Positions 1-9,273 are shown, counted from the stretch's first letter. The stretch: 64,000 nucleotides of DNA from an uncultured Parafilimonas sp. (GCA_903882935.1 CAIRZB010000007.1:124001-188000); one strand, 5' to 3'. The notes: generated by a model not told the origin, from the letters alone. A program made the numbers and translations.

Positions 1-1677
1 AATATTAGCGAGCGGCGCACGAACGATATGTGATTGTTTCCAAGCAATGTCTTTCAATATCGCATTTTGGCTGTTTATTTTGTCTTCCGCTATTTTACTC
101 GCTGTTATATCAGCCGCAGTATAAGCACAACCAATAATATTGCCTGCACGGTCGTACGCAGGTTGGTAATTCACCAACCAAACAAGGCTGCCCGTTGCAG
201 TACCAATATCGGCCTGGCGGTTGTTCGTAGCAATGCCCTTAATAGCCCGGGTGGCAAAACGGGTAAAGCTTTGCTTAATGGGGCTTGGCAACTTAGCCGG
301 CAAGTAATCGCCAACGGCAACGCTGGTTTGCATTGCATGTGTCATAAAATCTTCGGCCACCTTGTTAAACGCTAGCACGCGCAATTCTTTGTCAACCAGT
401 AGGTGTAAGTTGGCTGTAATGCTAAAAAAAGCATTCAGCTTAATTTCTGAGTTCCGCACGGCTTCCTGTTTTTCCTTCAACTCGGTTATATCTGTTTCCA
501 CAATTACATATTGCACCAAGTTGCCGTCAGCATCTAACACGGGCTGCCCGTCGGTTAGTAGGTGGCATTCTTTCCCCTCTTTTGAGTAATGAATAATTTC
601 CTTTTTAAAAGGCAATCGGTTTATGATGGCCTCTTGTATTTGCTTGGTGGTTTCAATATTGCTGTTGGGGCCATGCAAGCACTCGCTGGGCCGCCTACCA
701 TATACTTCATCTAGTGTAAACCCTGTTAGCCGTGTAAAAGCATCGTTCACCCAAGTTATCCGCCTATCCTTATCCAATATCATTACTTCGCTTGCTGTTA
801 GCTTGGCTACCAACGAAAGCTTTTCCAACTCTTTTTTTGATTCCGTCAAATTTGCATTTATAACCACCAACTGGCTATTAAGTGCCGCAACTTCATTCTC
901 CTTATTTTTCCGCGCCGTTATGTCAATCCTAAATGAAAATATCCGTTCAATGCCCCCGCTTTCTTTCATTATCGGTACAATAAAAGAATCGGCCCAGTAT
1001 GTTTCGCCATTTTTTTTGCGGTTGCAAACCTCGCCATGCCAAGTAGTGCCCGCTAGTACGGTTTGCCACATTTGCTGCCAAAAACTGTTTGGGTGGTAGC
1101 CTGAATTTATAATACTGTGTTTGCTGCCTACAAGCTCATCGCGGCTATAGCCGGTAAGTTGGGTAAAATTATCGTTCACATATTCAATAATACCCTCGCA
1201 GTCAGTTATTGAAATGATGGAACTGGCCGTGATGGCCGCTTTATATTCCCGCAATTCCTTGTTTACAAGCCTTAGTGCCAGCTCCTGCTGCCTATATTTG
1301 GTAACATTGTTAACCGTTACCAACCTAACAAGCCTATTGTTAAACACCGCTTCAAAACTTGAGATGGTTACCCAAATGCATTGGCCTGTTTTTGTGCTGT
1401 GCCGCCATACGGTGCCGCCAAGTGTTAAAGGGCTTAGGCTGGCTAATTGGGTTTCCAACAATTCAACATCCTCTTGCGGGCGGATATCTTTGATTGTCAT
1501 CTGCAAAAACTCTTCCCTCGAGTAGCCGTACAGCTTAATGGCAGATGGGTTTACCTCTAAAAATGCCAGCGTGGCAACGTCAAACACCCACATGGGGCTT
1601 GGGTTTTTGGTAAAAAAGTACCCAATAAAATCAGTATTACTGTTTAGCTGAAGATTATTTGGCACGTTGTTAATCAT
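1..1677 (-). CDS. Multi-PAS sensor histidine kinase (3' end beyond window)
   Basis: I translated this from the reverse strand; it is open for 559 codons from ATG at 1677 to the window edge. It contains about four successive PAS/PAC modules (roughly residues 15-125, 140-265, 285-400, 405-530), recognisable from repeats such as LTGYSRDELVG and LTGFTLDEVYG and from DITARK/DITELK linkers between them. The last visible residues, WKQSHIVRAPLANI, are the H-box form common in Bacteroidota PAS kinases, with the phospho-accepting His at about residue 550. The HATPase domain must lie outside the window. There is no signal peptide or membrane segment at the N-terminus, so it is probably a soluble multi-input sensor. 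The ligand cannot be told from sequence. Coordinates and family are firm; the partner regulator is unknown. Confidence 0.9.
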   Translation of the reverse strand, partial: MINNVPNNLQLNSNTDFIGYFFTKNPSPMWVFDVATLAFLEVNPSAIKLYGYSREEFLQMTIKDIRPQEDVELLETQLASLSPLTLGGTVWRHSTKTGQCIWVTISSFEAVFNNRLVRLVTVNNVTKYRQQELALRLVNKELREYKAAITASSIISITDCEGIIEYVNDNFTQLTGYSRDELVGSKHSIINSGYHPNSFWQQMWQTVLAGTTWHGEVCNRKKNGETYWADSFIVPIMKESGGIERIFSFRIDITARKNKENEVAALNSQLVVINANLTESKKELEKLSLVAKLTASEVMILDKDRRITWVNDAFTRLTGFTLDEVYGRRPSECLHGPNSNIETTKQIQEAIINRLPFKKEIIHYSKEGKECHLLTDGQPVLDADGNLVQYVIVETDITELKEKQEAVRNSEIKLNAFFSITANLHLLVDKELRVLAFNKVAEDFMTHAMQTSVAVGDYLPAKLPSPIKQSFTRFATRAIKGIATNNRQADIGTATGSLVWLVNYQPAYDRAGNIIGCAYTAADITASKIAEDKINSQNAILKDIAWKQSHIVRAPLANI

Positions 1678-1930
1678 GGCGCATTTGTGGGAAATAAACA
1701 GCAAAAATATTTTGCATTTATTAAGCAGGTGCTTAAACAATAATTAAACGGCATTAAATATTGCTGATTTATGATTTGCTGGCAACCACCACCCCACAGT
1801 TCACATATTCATCAACTTATTTTACCGTTTATCAGAGTGGCTTTTTTGCAAAAATTCGTATTTAATTGATATTCAGATATTTAATACAAAGCCCATATCC
1901 ATCCAGTGCAAGCTTCTAAAAAATAGTTGG

Positions 1931-1949
1931 TACTATGTATTGCATAGTA
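1931..1949. promoter_or_regulatory. Candidate PadR-type operator (palindrome)
   Basis: TACTATG at 1931-1937 is mirrored exactly by CATAGTA at 1943-1949 around a 5-nt spacer. The site lies about 20 bp before a CTACATCTTTG stretch that resembles the Bacteroidota -7 element TAnnTTTG, so a bound dimer would cover the -33 region. PadR regulators bind short dyads of this size and commonly autoregulate. Assignment to the PadR gene at 2151 is inference. Confidence 0.5.
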
Positions 1950-2098
1950 ATAAATTTTCTACATCTTTGTGTTGTCAAAGCAAAAAAGCATTTCTGATTG
2001 GGGGATTTTGACAGGGCTGATTAAAAACTACTTCCTAATATCTCTACTCCAGAAATTAAATGACACAGTTATACAGTGTAGAAAATAATTTTAAAAAC

Positions 2099-2136
2099 GG
2101 CCTGCCGCCGTGTTAACCAAACAAGCCGGCAGGCCC
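2099..2136. repeat. GC-rich hairpin in the PadR leader
   Basis: GGCCTGCCG at 2099-2107 pairs perfectly with CGGCAGGCC at 2128-2136, leaving a 20-nt loop. It ends 14 nt before the PadR start codon and is not followed by a T-run, so it does not look like an intrinsic terminator. It could shape translation or stability of the padR-pspC transcript, or be a small dispersed palindrome. Confidence 0.5.
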
Positions 2137-2150
2137 CAAAAACTCCGGTT

Positions 2151-2501
2151 ATGGATATTCAGAACACTCAAAGCCAAATGCGGAAAGGAGTATTGGAGTT
2201 TTGCATTCTCTCCATCATTCGCCAGGGCGAGGTTTACCCCAGCGACATTGTGGAAAAAATGAAAGCCAGTAACCTGCACACGCTGGAAGGCACCTTGTAC
2301 CCCTTGTTAACGCGGTTAAAAAACGCTGGGCTGTTAACCTACCGCTGGGTAGAAAGCAATTCCGGGCCACCACGCAAATATTTTTCAATGACGGAGGATG
2401 GCCTGCAGTTTTACAGCGAGCTTGAAAGAACATGGAACGAGCTTGCAGACGCGGTAAAAGCACTAACCACACCATCCAACGGAACTGAAAACACATATTA
2501 A
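2151..2501 (+). CDS. PadR family transcriptional regulator
   Basis: This 116-residue protein has the PadR winged-helix layout: RKGVLEFCILSIIRQGEVYP (helix 1), the turn-helix SDIVEKMKASNLHTLEGTLYP, and the wing LLTYRWVESNSGPPRKYFSM, followed by a short dimerisation helix. LEGTLYPLLTRL is the most typical stretch. PadR proteins are usually repressors of adjacent genes. The PspC-domain gene starts 27 nt downstream on the same strand, a pairing common in Bacteroidota, so it probably controls its own operon through the palindrome at 1931-1949. The effector is unknown. Confidence 0.93.
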   Translation: MDIQNTQSQMRKGVLEFCILSIIRQGEVYPSDIVEKMKASNLHTLEGTLYPLLTRLKNAGLLTYRWVESNSGPPRKYFSMTEDGLQFYSELERTWNELADAVKALTTPSNGTENTY

Positions 2502-2528
2502 TACCCACCAACCAATAAATTAGCAGAT

Positions 2529-4715
2529 ATGAAAAAGGTAATTAACATAAACTTCCAAGGGCGGGTAATACCCATAGAGGAAGCCGCCTACGATATATTA
2601 AAACAGTACGTGGAAAGCCTGCGCCGTTTTTTTATTGACGAAGAAGGAAGGGACGAAATAATAAATGACATAGAGGGCCGCATAGCCGAACTGTTTGGCG
2701 AGGTGCTTAAAAAGGGCAGCACCTGCATTACCGAAGCCGATGTGGATGCCATAATAGCCAGCATGGGCAGGCCGGAAGATTTTGACGATGACGAAGCCAA
2801 GGTTAAAAGCCAATTGGGCGGCCAACAAAAAGGCCAGCAGGGTTCGTCATCTTCTTCTTCATCCAACTTTAGCAGCAGAGGCTTTACTGCAACTACTGCA
2901 GGCGGGCGCTTTTATAGGGATGAAAACCAAAAGGTAATAGCCGGTGTATGCAGTGGCATAGCCAACTACTTTGGCATTGACCCTTTGGTGGTGCGTATAC
3001 TGTTTGTAATATTTGCGTTTGGCGTCGGTTTTGGCTTTGTGGTATACCTAGTATTGTGGGTAGCGGTACCCAGCACAGCATCTAAAGTAATTGGCTCGGT
3101 TAAAAAACGGCTTTTCCGTGACCCCGACAATAAACTGATAGCAGGTGTGTGCAGTGGCCTTAGCAATTATTTTGGGGTAAATATTTGGATACCCAGGGTA
3201 CTGTTCCTAATTCCATTTATTTCGTTCGCATCCAGGTGGTCGCACTGGGGGGCTATCGATTTCCCTAGTTTTCTAAGCCTATCCTTCAGCCCCGGCGCAC
3301 TCCTAATATACATTATATTATGGCTAGTGCTACCTGAGGCATTAACCACCTCTGAAAAATTGGAGATGAAAGGCGAACGTGTTGATTTAAACTCCATAAA
3401 AACCACCATCCAAAACGATATGGAGGGGTTTAAAGACAGGGCCGAAAAATTTGGCAAGGAAGTGGGTGAAAAAGCCCAACAATTTGGCAAAGAGTTTGGC
3501 GAAAAAAGCAAACAAGTAGGCAGCGAAATGGGCCATGTTGCACGGCGTGGCGGTAGCGGCGTAGGCCACTTAATTGGGCTGCTGATTAAAGGTTTTGTGT
3601 ATTTTATTGTGGGGCTTATATTGTTTTGGGTATTGGTAGGCCTATTTGCAGCAGGTGTTGCACTGTCAAGCCTCTTCCCCACTATCAGAGACTTTGTACT
3701 GGCCGACGGGTGGCAAACAATTTTTGCCTGGGGTATATTGATTTTGGGCATTTGGGTGCCAGTAATAGGCATCATTACTTGGATAATACGCCGTTTGGCT
3801 AAAATGCGCAGCAACAGCCGTACCATACGTTTTACATTCGTTGCACTTTGGTTGCTCGGCTTGTTTTGTTTTGTTGGCCTAATCGCTTCCATAAAAGATG
3901 GCTTCAGATACCGCACCAATAACGTAGATGAACAACAGGTTTACCTAGCAAAGCCCGGTATTAGCAAGCTTGATATAAGGGTTGCCAAACAAAGCTGGTA
4001 CCACATGCACGACAACTTTTTGCACTTTGAACCATTTGCGAGTTTTGACGATGATTCAGTGTATGTAAACAACCTTAGGTTAAGGTTTGTAAAATCTACC
4101 ACCGACAGTTTTCAGGTAACCATAGCCAAAATGGCCAACGGCAAAACACCTGCCGAAGCAAATGAACTAGCATCCAAAATTGTGTATACTATTGCCCAGC
4201 AAGACTCCAGCCTTGTTTTTGACAGGGGCATAAAAATTGACCGGTCTAATAAATTCCGTAACCAAGCGGTATATGTAACAGTGGCCGTGCCAGTTGGAAA
4301 AAGAATTTTTGTAGAGGAAAACTTATGGTGGAACAATTTTAATACCCATTTTGGATGGGATGACGAATGGCGTTACCAAAATGATTTTTACGACCAAGGC
4401 GAACGTGCAGAAAGCAATGTTGAATATGTTATGACTAAAGAAGGCAAGCTGAAACGAGTACACCCAAAAATGGAAGACCGTAACGACGAGAACAATGGCA
4501 GTGATGATACTAGCACCACTGTAACGCCCAACAACGGTAATACTACTGACAGCAGCACATACCGTTACAAACAGAATGACAGCAAGCCGAAGGCACCCGT
4601 TAAGCCTACTGCACCCAAAAAAGACACGACGGGTGTAAAGCAGGCACAAACCAGCGCGGGCGAAAAGGTTATTACGGCATTACCCACAATGTTTATAGAA
4701 AGATTTACTATATAA
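2529..4715 (+). CDS. PspC-domain membrane protein
   Basis: This 728-residue protein has two consecutive PspC domains, at about residues 126-185 and 194-275, each with the motif IAGVCSG(I/L)xNYFG followed by hydrophobic segments. A charged helical stretch rich in FGKE/FGEK repeats (about 305-340) comes next, then three further membrane segments (about 355-383, 394-420, 434-454). The C-terminal ~270 residues are a soluble region ending in a Lys/Pro/Thr-rich tail. An N-terminal acidic segment before the first PspC domain is typical of Bacteroidota members. PspC proteins belong to envelope-stress responses; the precise role here is inferred only. It is co-transcribed with the PadR gene (27-nt gap). 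Confidence 0.9.
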   Translation: MKKVININFQGRVIPIEEAAYDILKQYVESLRRFFIDEEGRDEIINDIEGRIAELFGEVLKKGSTCITEADVDAIIASMGRPEDFDDDEAKVKSQLGGQQKGQQGSSSSSSSNFSSRGFTATTAGGRFYRDENQKVIAGVCSGIANYFGIDPLVVRILFVIFAFGVGFGFVVYLVLWVAVPSTASKVIGSVKKRLFRDPDNKLIAGVCSGLSNYFGVNIWIPRVLFLIPFISFASRWSHWGAIDFPSFLSLSFSPGALLIYIILWLVLPEALTTSEKLEMKGERVDLNSIKTTIQNDMEGFKDRAEKFGKEVGEKAQQFGKEFGEKSKQVGSEMGHVARRGGSGVGHLIGLLIKGFVYFIVGLILFWVLVGLFAAGVALSSLFPTIRDFVLADGWQTIFAWGILILGIWVPVIGIITWIIRRLAKMRSNSRTIRFTFVALWLLGLFCFVGLIASIKDGFRYRTNNVDEQQVYLAKPGISKLDIRVAKQSWYHMHDNFLHFEPFASFDDDSVYVNNLRLRFVKSTTDSFQVTIAKMANGKTPAEANELASKIVYTIAQQDSSLVFDRGIKIDRSNKFRNQAVYVTVAVPVGKRIFVEENLWWNNFNTHFGWDDEWRYQNDFYDQGERAESNVEYVMTKEGKLKRVHPKMEDRNDENNGSDDTSTTVTPNNGNTTDSSTYRYKQNDSKPKAPVKPTAPKKDTTGVKQAQTSAGEKVITALPTMFIERFTI

Positions 4716-4739
4716 ACTCGGTTAGGTTGGGATTAAATT

Positions 4740-4770
4740 AGAACCCTGTCCTGTTCCCAGGCGGGGTTCT
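4740..4770 (+). terminator. Possible terminator after the PspC gene
   Basis: AGAACCC at 4740-4746 pairs with GGGTTCT at 4764-4770 around a 17-nt loop, 24 nt after the PspC stop. There is no clear T-run, so this is a weak call. Confidence 0.3.
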
Positions 4771-4811
4771 TCCCAATATTCAACACCATTCATTCTTAAA
4801 ACACCCATCGT

Positions 4812-5711
4812 ATGGAGCGCCGTAAAGTTGACGTGGTAGTGATGAGTGACTTGCACTTGGGTACTTTTGGCTGCCGCGCCCGCGAAATTGCCAATTACTT
4901 AAAAAGCATACAACCCGGCATATTGGTGTTAAACGGGGATATAATTGACGGCTGGCAGTTTAACAAGCGATACTTCCCTATATCGCACATTGAAGTGATT
5001 AAGGAGATCATGGCTTTGCTCGGCAAAGAAACCAGGGTGATTTACATTACTGGCAACCACGATGAAATGCTACGGCGTTACAGCGACATGCAGCTGGGCA
5101 ATTTTCAGCTAACTGATAAGCTGGTGATGGAAATTAACGGTCAAAAGGCATGGATTTTTCATGGCGACGTGTTTGATGCCACCACCAAGGGCAGCACAAA
5201 ATTACTGGCTAAACTTGGCGGCAAGGGCTACGACCTGCTGATATACCTTAACTGCTTCATCAACTGGTGCCTAAAGGCCATGGGCAGGCAAAAAATGAGC
5301 TTTAGCAAAAAAGTAAAAAACAGCGTAAAAAAAGCGGTTGCTTGGATAGGCGATTTTGAACAAACGGCAGCGGAACTGGCCATTGAAAAAAAGTATGATT
5401 ACGTTATTTGCGGCCATATACACCAACCCCAAAAACGGGTTGTTTAAACAAAAGCCGGCAAAGTAATGTACCTAAACAGTGGCGACTGGATTGAAAACCT
5501 TACCAGTCTGGAATACAACAACAACGAATGGAATATTTACCAATACCACGATGCCGAATTTGCCAACAACCCTTCAACCAACCAAAATAAAAAACTGCCC
5601 ATGCTTAATGTTGTTACTGACGAGGTACAAATGTTTACTTTGTTGGAAGGCATTGCCGCCAACGGCGAAGGTTTTGCCGGCCTGTTGAAAAAGATCACTT
5701 CAAACAGATAG
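4812..5711 (+). pseudogene. Metallophosphoesterase (UDP-2,3-diacylglucosamine hydrolase-like) with in-frame TAA
   Basis: The frame from ATG 4812 codes for a calcineurin-type phosphoesterase: SDLHLG, GDIIDGW, GNHDE, FHGDVFD and CGHIHQP supply the two-metal ligands. Codon 212 (5445-5447) is TAA, and the same frame then continues with TKAGKVMYLNSGDWIEN, the family's usual C-terminal block, to a normal stop at 5709-5711. Full length would be about 299 residues, normal for this Bacteroidota family related to lipid A phosphatases (LpxH/LpxG-like). All metal ligands lie before the stop, so a 211-residue product might fold partly, but it would lack the conserved SGDW segment. A single substitution (for example from CAA or AAA) explains it. 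Sequencing error or readthrough cannot be excluded. Confidence 0.85.
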
Positions 5712-5926
5712 CAGTCAAAAGATCCTTTCACGTAAAGATTTTTTTCTGCAACGCTACCCCTTTTGCCCGCCTAATCAGCGCTAGTATTTAATACTTCCCC
5801 ATTCAAAAGCCAATAAGCCCGTTTTTCCAAGGACTACCTACCGTGTGCCATCTACAATAGCAACCTTCATACCCCCCAATGGCCAATGACTTATTGACTT
5901 AATGACCGTTTTAAAACAGTTTCAAT

Positions 5927-5934
5927 TACTTTTG
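5927..5934 (+). promoter_or_regulatory. -7 promoter element before gcvT
   Basis: TACTTTTG matches the Bacteroidota -7 consensus TAnnTTTG and lies 30 nt before the gcvT start codon. The -33 half is not clear. Confidence 0.45.
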
Positions 5935-5964
5935 CCATGTTCAAAATAAACAGCCCCGATTTTT

Positions 5965-7056
5965 ATGAAGAATACGCCTTTTACACACAAACACATTGCG
6001 CTGGGAGCCAAAATGGCCCCGTTTGCAGGGTACAACATGCCCATTAGCTACACCGGTATTAATGATGAGCATGCCACCGTGCGCAACAACGCCGGTGTGT
6101 TTGACGTTAGCCACATGGGCGAGTTTATTGTAAAAGGGCCCCAGGCGTTGGAATTGATTCAGCGTGTTACCACCAACGATGCGTCAAAGCTTACCAATGG
6201 TAAGGCGCAATACAGCAGCTTTACCAACAACGAGGGTGGGATTGTGGACGACTTGATAGTTTACTGCCTAGAAGAAAACAAATCGTACATGATTGTGGTA
6301 AATGCCAGCAATATTGAAAAAGACTGGGCTTGGATGGGCAGCCACAACATACACAATGCCGAAACACATAACATAAGCGAAAAAACATGCCTGTTGGCCA
6401 TACAAGGGCCCAATGCCTGCAAAATAATACAGCAACTTACCGATGTGGATATTTTAAACCTAAAATATTACACGTTTGTACGCGGCGTATTTGCTGGGGT
6501 TAGCAATGTTATAGTTAGTGCAACGGGTTACACTGGCTCGGGCGGTGTGGAGATTTATTTTGAAGATGCCGACGGCAATGCCGACAAGATATGGGATGCC
6601 ATTTTTGAAGTGGGCACACCGCTTGGTGTAAAGCCCATTGGCTTGGCAGCCAGGGATACCCTGCGCCTTGAAATGGGGTACTGCTTATACGGCAATGACA
6701 TTGACGATACAACCACCCCATTGGAAGCAGGGCTGGGCTGGATAACCAAACTGAATAAACCAGTAGCATTTACTGCCCAAGCAATATTGGAAAAGCAAAA
6801 GGCAGCTGGCATACAGCGCAAGCTGATTGGCTTTGAAATGGTAGCACGCGGCATACCGCGCCACGACTACCTTATTAAAGATGCTGCAGGCAACAACATT
6901 GGCAAAGTAACCAGTGGCACCCAAGCACCCAGCCTTAACAAAGCCATCGGCCTTGGCTATGTTACGATTGAAAACGCAGCCCTGGACAGTGAAATTTTTA
7001 TTGACATCCGTAACAACCCGGTTAAAGCCAAAGTGGTAAAGTTTCCGTTTAGTTAA
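5965..7056 (+). CDS. gcvT: Aminomethyltransferase, glycine cleavage T protein
   Basis: This 363-residue protein is full length for GcvT. It transfers the methylene group from the aminomethyl-lipoyl H protein to tetrahydrofolate, releasing ammonia, in the cytosolic glycine cleavage system. Family features are the N-terminal [15 protein letters not shown], the folate-site region [18 protein letters not shown], the [12 protein letters not shown] block, [18 protein letters not shown] and the C-terminal barrel with [19 protein letters not shown]. The other gcv genes are not in the window. No glycine riboswitch fold is seen upstream; a simple promoter is. Confidence 0.97.
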   Translation: MKNTPFTHKHIALGAKMAPFAGYNMPISYTGINDEHATVRNNAGVFDVSHMGEFIVKGPQALELIQRVTTNDASKLTNGKAQYSSFTNNEGGIVDDLIVYCLEENKSYMIVVNASNIEKDWAWMGSHNIHNAETHNISEKTCLLAIQGPNACKIIQQLTDVDILNLKYYTFVRGVFAGVSNVIVSATGYTGSGGVEIYFEDADGNADKIWDAIFEVGTPLGVKPIGLAARDTLRLEMGYCLYGNDIDDTTTPLEAGLGWITKLNKPVAFTAQAILEKQKAAGIQRKLIGFEMVARGIPRHDYLIKDAAGNNIGKVTSGTQAPSLNKAIGLGYVTIENAALDSEIFIDIRNNPVKAKVVKFPFS

Positions 7057-7083
7057 GAGGAGGTGCCCCCCTCACCCCTTAAT

Positions 7084-7108
7084 CCCCTCTCCACGGGTGG
7101 AGAGGGGG
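7084..7108. repeat. Palindromic repeat, family B, copy 1
   Basis: CCCCTCTCCAC and GTGGAGAGGGG form 11-bp arms around GG. Together with preceding CCCCTCACCCCTTAAT it makes a unit that recurs in inverted orientation at 7198-7235. A diverged copy is at 39214-39238. Confidence 0.85.
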
Positions 7109-7180
7109 CGTACGAGCGCATGGAGAGATGGGCGACGTGGGCCCCCGAAGCAGAAAAATACAAACCTAATTTATCATACT

Positions 7181-7699
7181 ATGGCTTCTTCGCAAATCCC
7201 CTCTCCACGGGTGGAGAGGGGGCAGGGGGTGAGGGTATTTCTCACCACTCATATAAATGCCCCCGTTGAAAGGGTTTTTGACCTTGCGAGGAGCATTACC
7301 CTGCACCAGGAAAGCATGCGGCACACAGATGAAAAGGCAGTGGGCGGGGTTACTGAAGGTTTGATACAACTTGGACAAACCGTTACTTGGCAAGCCAAAC
7401 ACCTTTTTAAAACCAGGCTGCTAACCGTACAGATTACCGCCATGGTGCCGTACGAATCTTTTACTGATGAAATGGTGAAAGGTGATTTTAAAAACATGCG
7501 CCACCACCATTATTTTAAAGCCACAGCCAATGGAACAGTGATGGAGGATGAGTTTAGTTTTGCCTCGCCGTATGGGGTGCTGGGGCAGATGGTAGACCGT
7601 TACTTTCTTACGCAATACATGAAAAGACTGCTGCAGCAGCGGAATGCCGTTATTAAAGCCTATGCAGAATCACATACGTGGAAAACTGTTTTGGTATAA
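7181..7699 (+). CDS. SRPBCC-fold protein (cyclase/dehydrase-like)
   Basis: This is a 172-residue protein of the START/Bet v1-like fold: VFLTTHINAPVERVFDLARS is the typical first strand and helix, and the C-terminal helix is YFLTQYMKRLLQQRNAVIK. Members bind hydrophobic ligands; the ligand here is unknown. I chose ATG 7181 because upstream in-frame codons run through repeat DNA. Even with this start, residues 6-18 (IPSPRVERGQGVR) are encoded by family B repeat copy 2, so the repeat seems to have landed at or just before the original start and been absorbed in frame. A later unconventional start is possible. It follows gcvT on the same strand with 124 nt between. Confidence 0.8.
   Translation: MASSQIPSPRVERGQGVRVFLTTHINAPVERVFDLARSITLHQESMRHTDEKAVGGVTEGLIQLGQTVTWQAKHLFKTRLLTVQITAMVPYESFTDEMVKGDFKNMRHHHYFKATANGTVMEDEFSFASPYGVLGQMVDRYFLTQYMKRLLQQRNAVIKAYAESHTWKTVLV
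7198..7222. repeat. Palindromic repeat, family B, copy 2 (inverted)
   Basis: It has the same 25-bp palindrome as at 7084, but the flanking AGGGGGTGAGGG lies on the right side, so the pair is arranged head to head around about 90 bp, like a REPIN. It is translated as part of the SRPBCC protein. Confidence 0.85.
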
Positions 7700-7722
7700 A
7701 AACCCTTAGCAAGATACATTTG
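7690..7722 (+). promoter_or_regulatory. Promoter of the RlpA-like gene
   Basis: TTTG at 7690-7693 and TACATTTG at 7715-7722 are 21 bp apart, a good match to the Bacteroidota promoter TTTG-N19..21-TAnnTTTG. The start codon is 20 nt further on. The -33 box lies inside the end of the preceding gene. Confidence 0.65.
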
Positions 7723-7742
7723 CGCAAACCAACCTTTTAAAA

Positions 7743-8114
7743 ATGAACGCTAAATTATTGTACCTGGTTTTGTTGCTGGCTAGCATAACAACTTTTAGTT
7801 CCTGCGGTAAGTTTATTACCGAAACCGGCAAGGCATCGTACTATGGGGATGATTTTAACGGTAAAAAAACTGCCAACGGGCAAACCTTTAACAAAAATGC
7901 CCTTACTGCCGCCCACAAAACACTACCTTTTGGCACTGTGGTAAAAGTTACCAACCTTAGCAACGGTAAAACAGTAATTGTTACCATAAACGACCGTGGC
8001 CCCTATGCCAAAGGCAGGATAATTGACTTGAGCGAAAAAGCCGCGGCCAATATTGACATGATTAACCAAGGGGTGGCCCAAGTAAAGCTAAAATACAAAC
8101 GAAAGAAAAAATAA
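7743..8114 (+). CDS. RlpA-like double-psi beta-barrel lipoprotein
   Basis: This 123-residue protein has a lipoprotein signal peptide (hydrophobic stretch ending SSCG, lipidated Cys about residue 21). The rest is a single RlpA double-psi beta-barrel: [53 protein letters not shown]. RlpA proteins act on peptidoglycan glycan strands, some as lytic transglycosylases. The conserved Asp in NDRGP and the His in AAHKTLP are present. No SPOR domain is attached, so it is a minimal form. It has its own promoter and is followed closely by a glycosyltransferase gene. Confidence 0.93.
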   Translation: MNAKLLYLVLLLASITTFSSCGKFITETGKASYYGDDFNGKKTANGQTFNKNALTAAHKTLPFGTVVKVTNLSNGKTVIVTINDRGPYAKGRIIDLSEKAAANIDMINQGVAQVKLKYKRKKK

Positions 8115-8133
8115 ATTTGCCCCATTAAACACA

Positions 8134-9273
8134 TTGCTATTGCCAACCATTGTTTTAACCGTAACGAACGACCTTACGTACGACCAACGTATGCAACGCA
8201 TCTGCACATCGTTGTCATTGGCCGGTTATACTGTTGTTTTGGTGGGCAGGCAGCTAAAAACATCCAAACCCTTGCAACAAAAGCCATACCTTCAAAAAAG
8301 GTTGGCTTGTATATTCACCAAAGGGTTTGCCTTTTATTTGGAGTATAACTTTCGGTTGTTTTGTTGGCTGCTGATTAACAAAGCAGATATTGTTTGCGCG
8401 ATTGACCTTGACACGATTTTGCCTGTGTTGTTCACCACCCAACTACGCGGCAAAAAGCGGGTGTACGATGCCCATGAGCTTTTTACGGAGCAGGTTGAAA
8501 TTATTACCCGGCCCTTTATTCACAAAATATGGCTGGGTATTGAACGTTTTGCAGTGCCAAAATTCCCTAATGGGTATACAGTAAACCAATTTATAGCCGA
8601 TGAGTTTAAGCGGCGCTATGGTGTAAACTATGCTATAATTCGAAATTTACCCTTTCTTGCCGAAAACGAAACCTCGACACAGGAAAGCCAAAACCCCGAT
8701 CAGGCGGATAGTAACAATCAACCTGTACCTGCCACCACAAAATTCATTATTTATCAGGGTGCCGTTAACGAGGGCCGCTGTTTTGAGCAGCTGATACCGG
8801 CTATGCAACAGGTAAATGCCAAGTTAGTTATTTGTGGTGAAGGCAATTTTTTTAGCCAAGTTAAACAGTTGATAAAGGACAATGCCGTTGAAGACAAAGT
8901 TGTGCTGAAAGGCTATGTTATGCCAGATGATTTGAAAAGGCTAACCCCGCTGGCACATGTTGCGGTAACGCTTTTTGAAAACACCGGTTTAAACCAATAC
9001 TACTCTCTTGGCAACCGTTTTTTTGATTATATTATGGCGGGTGTGCCACAAGTGTGTGTTGATTACCCCGAATACAATGCAATAAACGATGCCCACCATG
9101 TTGCATTGTTGATAAAAGATACCAATACCAGCACTATTGTAACAGCATTGAACAAATTGCTGGATGATACTGTTCTACATAAGTATCTTGCCGAAAATTG
9201 CATAACAGCACGCAAGCAATTGCAGTGGCAACAGGAGGCGGCAAAATTGATTGGCTGGTATAAAAGCCTGTAA
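8134..9273 (+). CDS. Glycosyltransferase, GT4-like
   Basis: This 379-residue protein has the two-lobed GT-B layout. The N-terminal lobe opens with TIVLTVTNDLTYDQRMQRIC and includes KRVYDAHELFTEQ. The C-terminal lobe has KFIIYQGAVNEGRCFEQLI, KLVICGEGNF, VVLKGYVMPDDLKRL and YYSLGNRFFDYIMAGVPQVC, a nucleotide-sugar binding pattern of GT4-type enzymes. It probably acts on a surface polysaccharide or glycolipid; donor and acceptor are unknown. The start is TTG at 8134, as no ATG fits the conserved N-terminus. A TAAATTTG box at 8112-8119 overlaps the previous stop. The next glycosyltransferase gene follows after 74 nt, likely the same transcript. Confidence 0.88.
   Translation: MLLPTIVLTVTNDLTYDQRMQRICTSLSLAGYTVVLVGRQLKTSKPLQQKPYLQKRLACIFTKGFAFYLEYNFRLFCWLLINKADIVCAIDLDTILPVLFTTQLRGKKRVYDAHELFTEQVEIITRPFIHKIWLGIERFAVPKFPNGYTVNQFIADEFKRRYGVNYAIIRNLPFLAENETSTQESQNPDQADSNNQPVPATTKFIIYQGAVNEGRCFEQLIPAMQQVNAKLVICGEGNFFSQVKQLIKDNAVEDKVVLKGYVMPDDLKRLTPLAHVAVTLFENTGLNQYYSLGNRFFDYIMAGVPQVCVDYPEYNAINDAHHVALLIKDTNTSTIVTALNKLLDDTVLHKYLAENCITARKQLQWQQEAAKLIGWYKSL

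Larger units (their letters stand above)
1678..2150. other. Intergenic region upstream of the padR-pspC pair
   Basis: No convincing gene is seen here. It separates the divergent kinase and PadR genes. It holds a 7+7 bp palindrome at 1931-1949, a promoter-like CTTTG box at about 1967-1971, and a strong GC hairpin at 2099-2136 just before the PadR start. Together these suggest a leader of up to 180 nt. Confidence 0.6.

Noticed and set aside
3167-3919. 250-codon open frame antisense to the PspC gene
   Set aside because: It mirrors the hydrophobic and charged parts of the PspC protein in another frame and has no family features.
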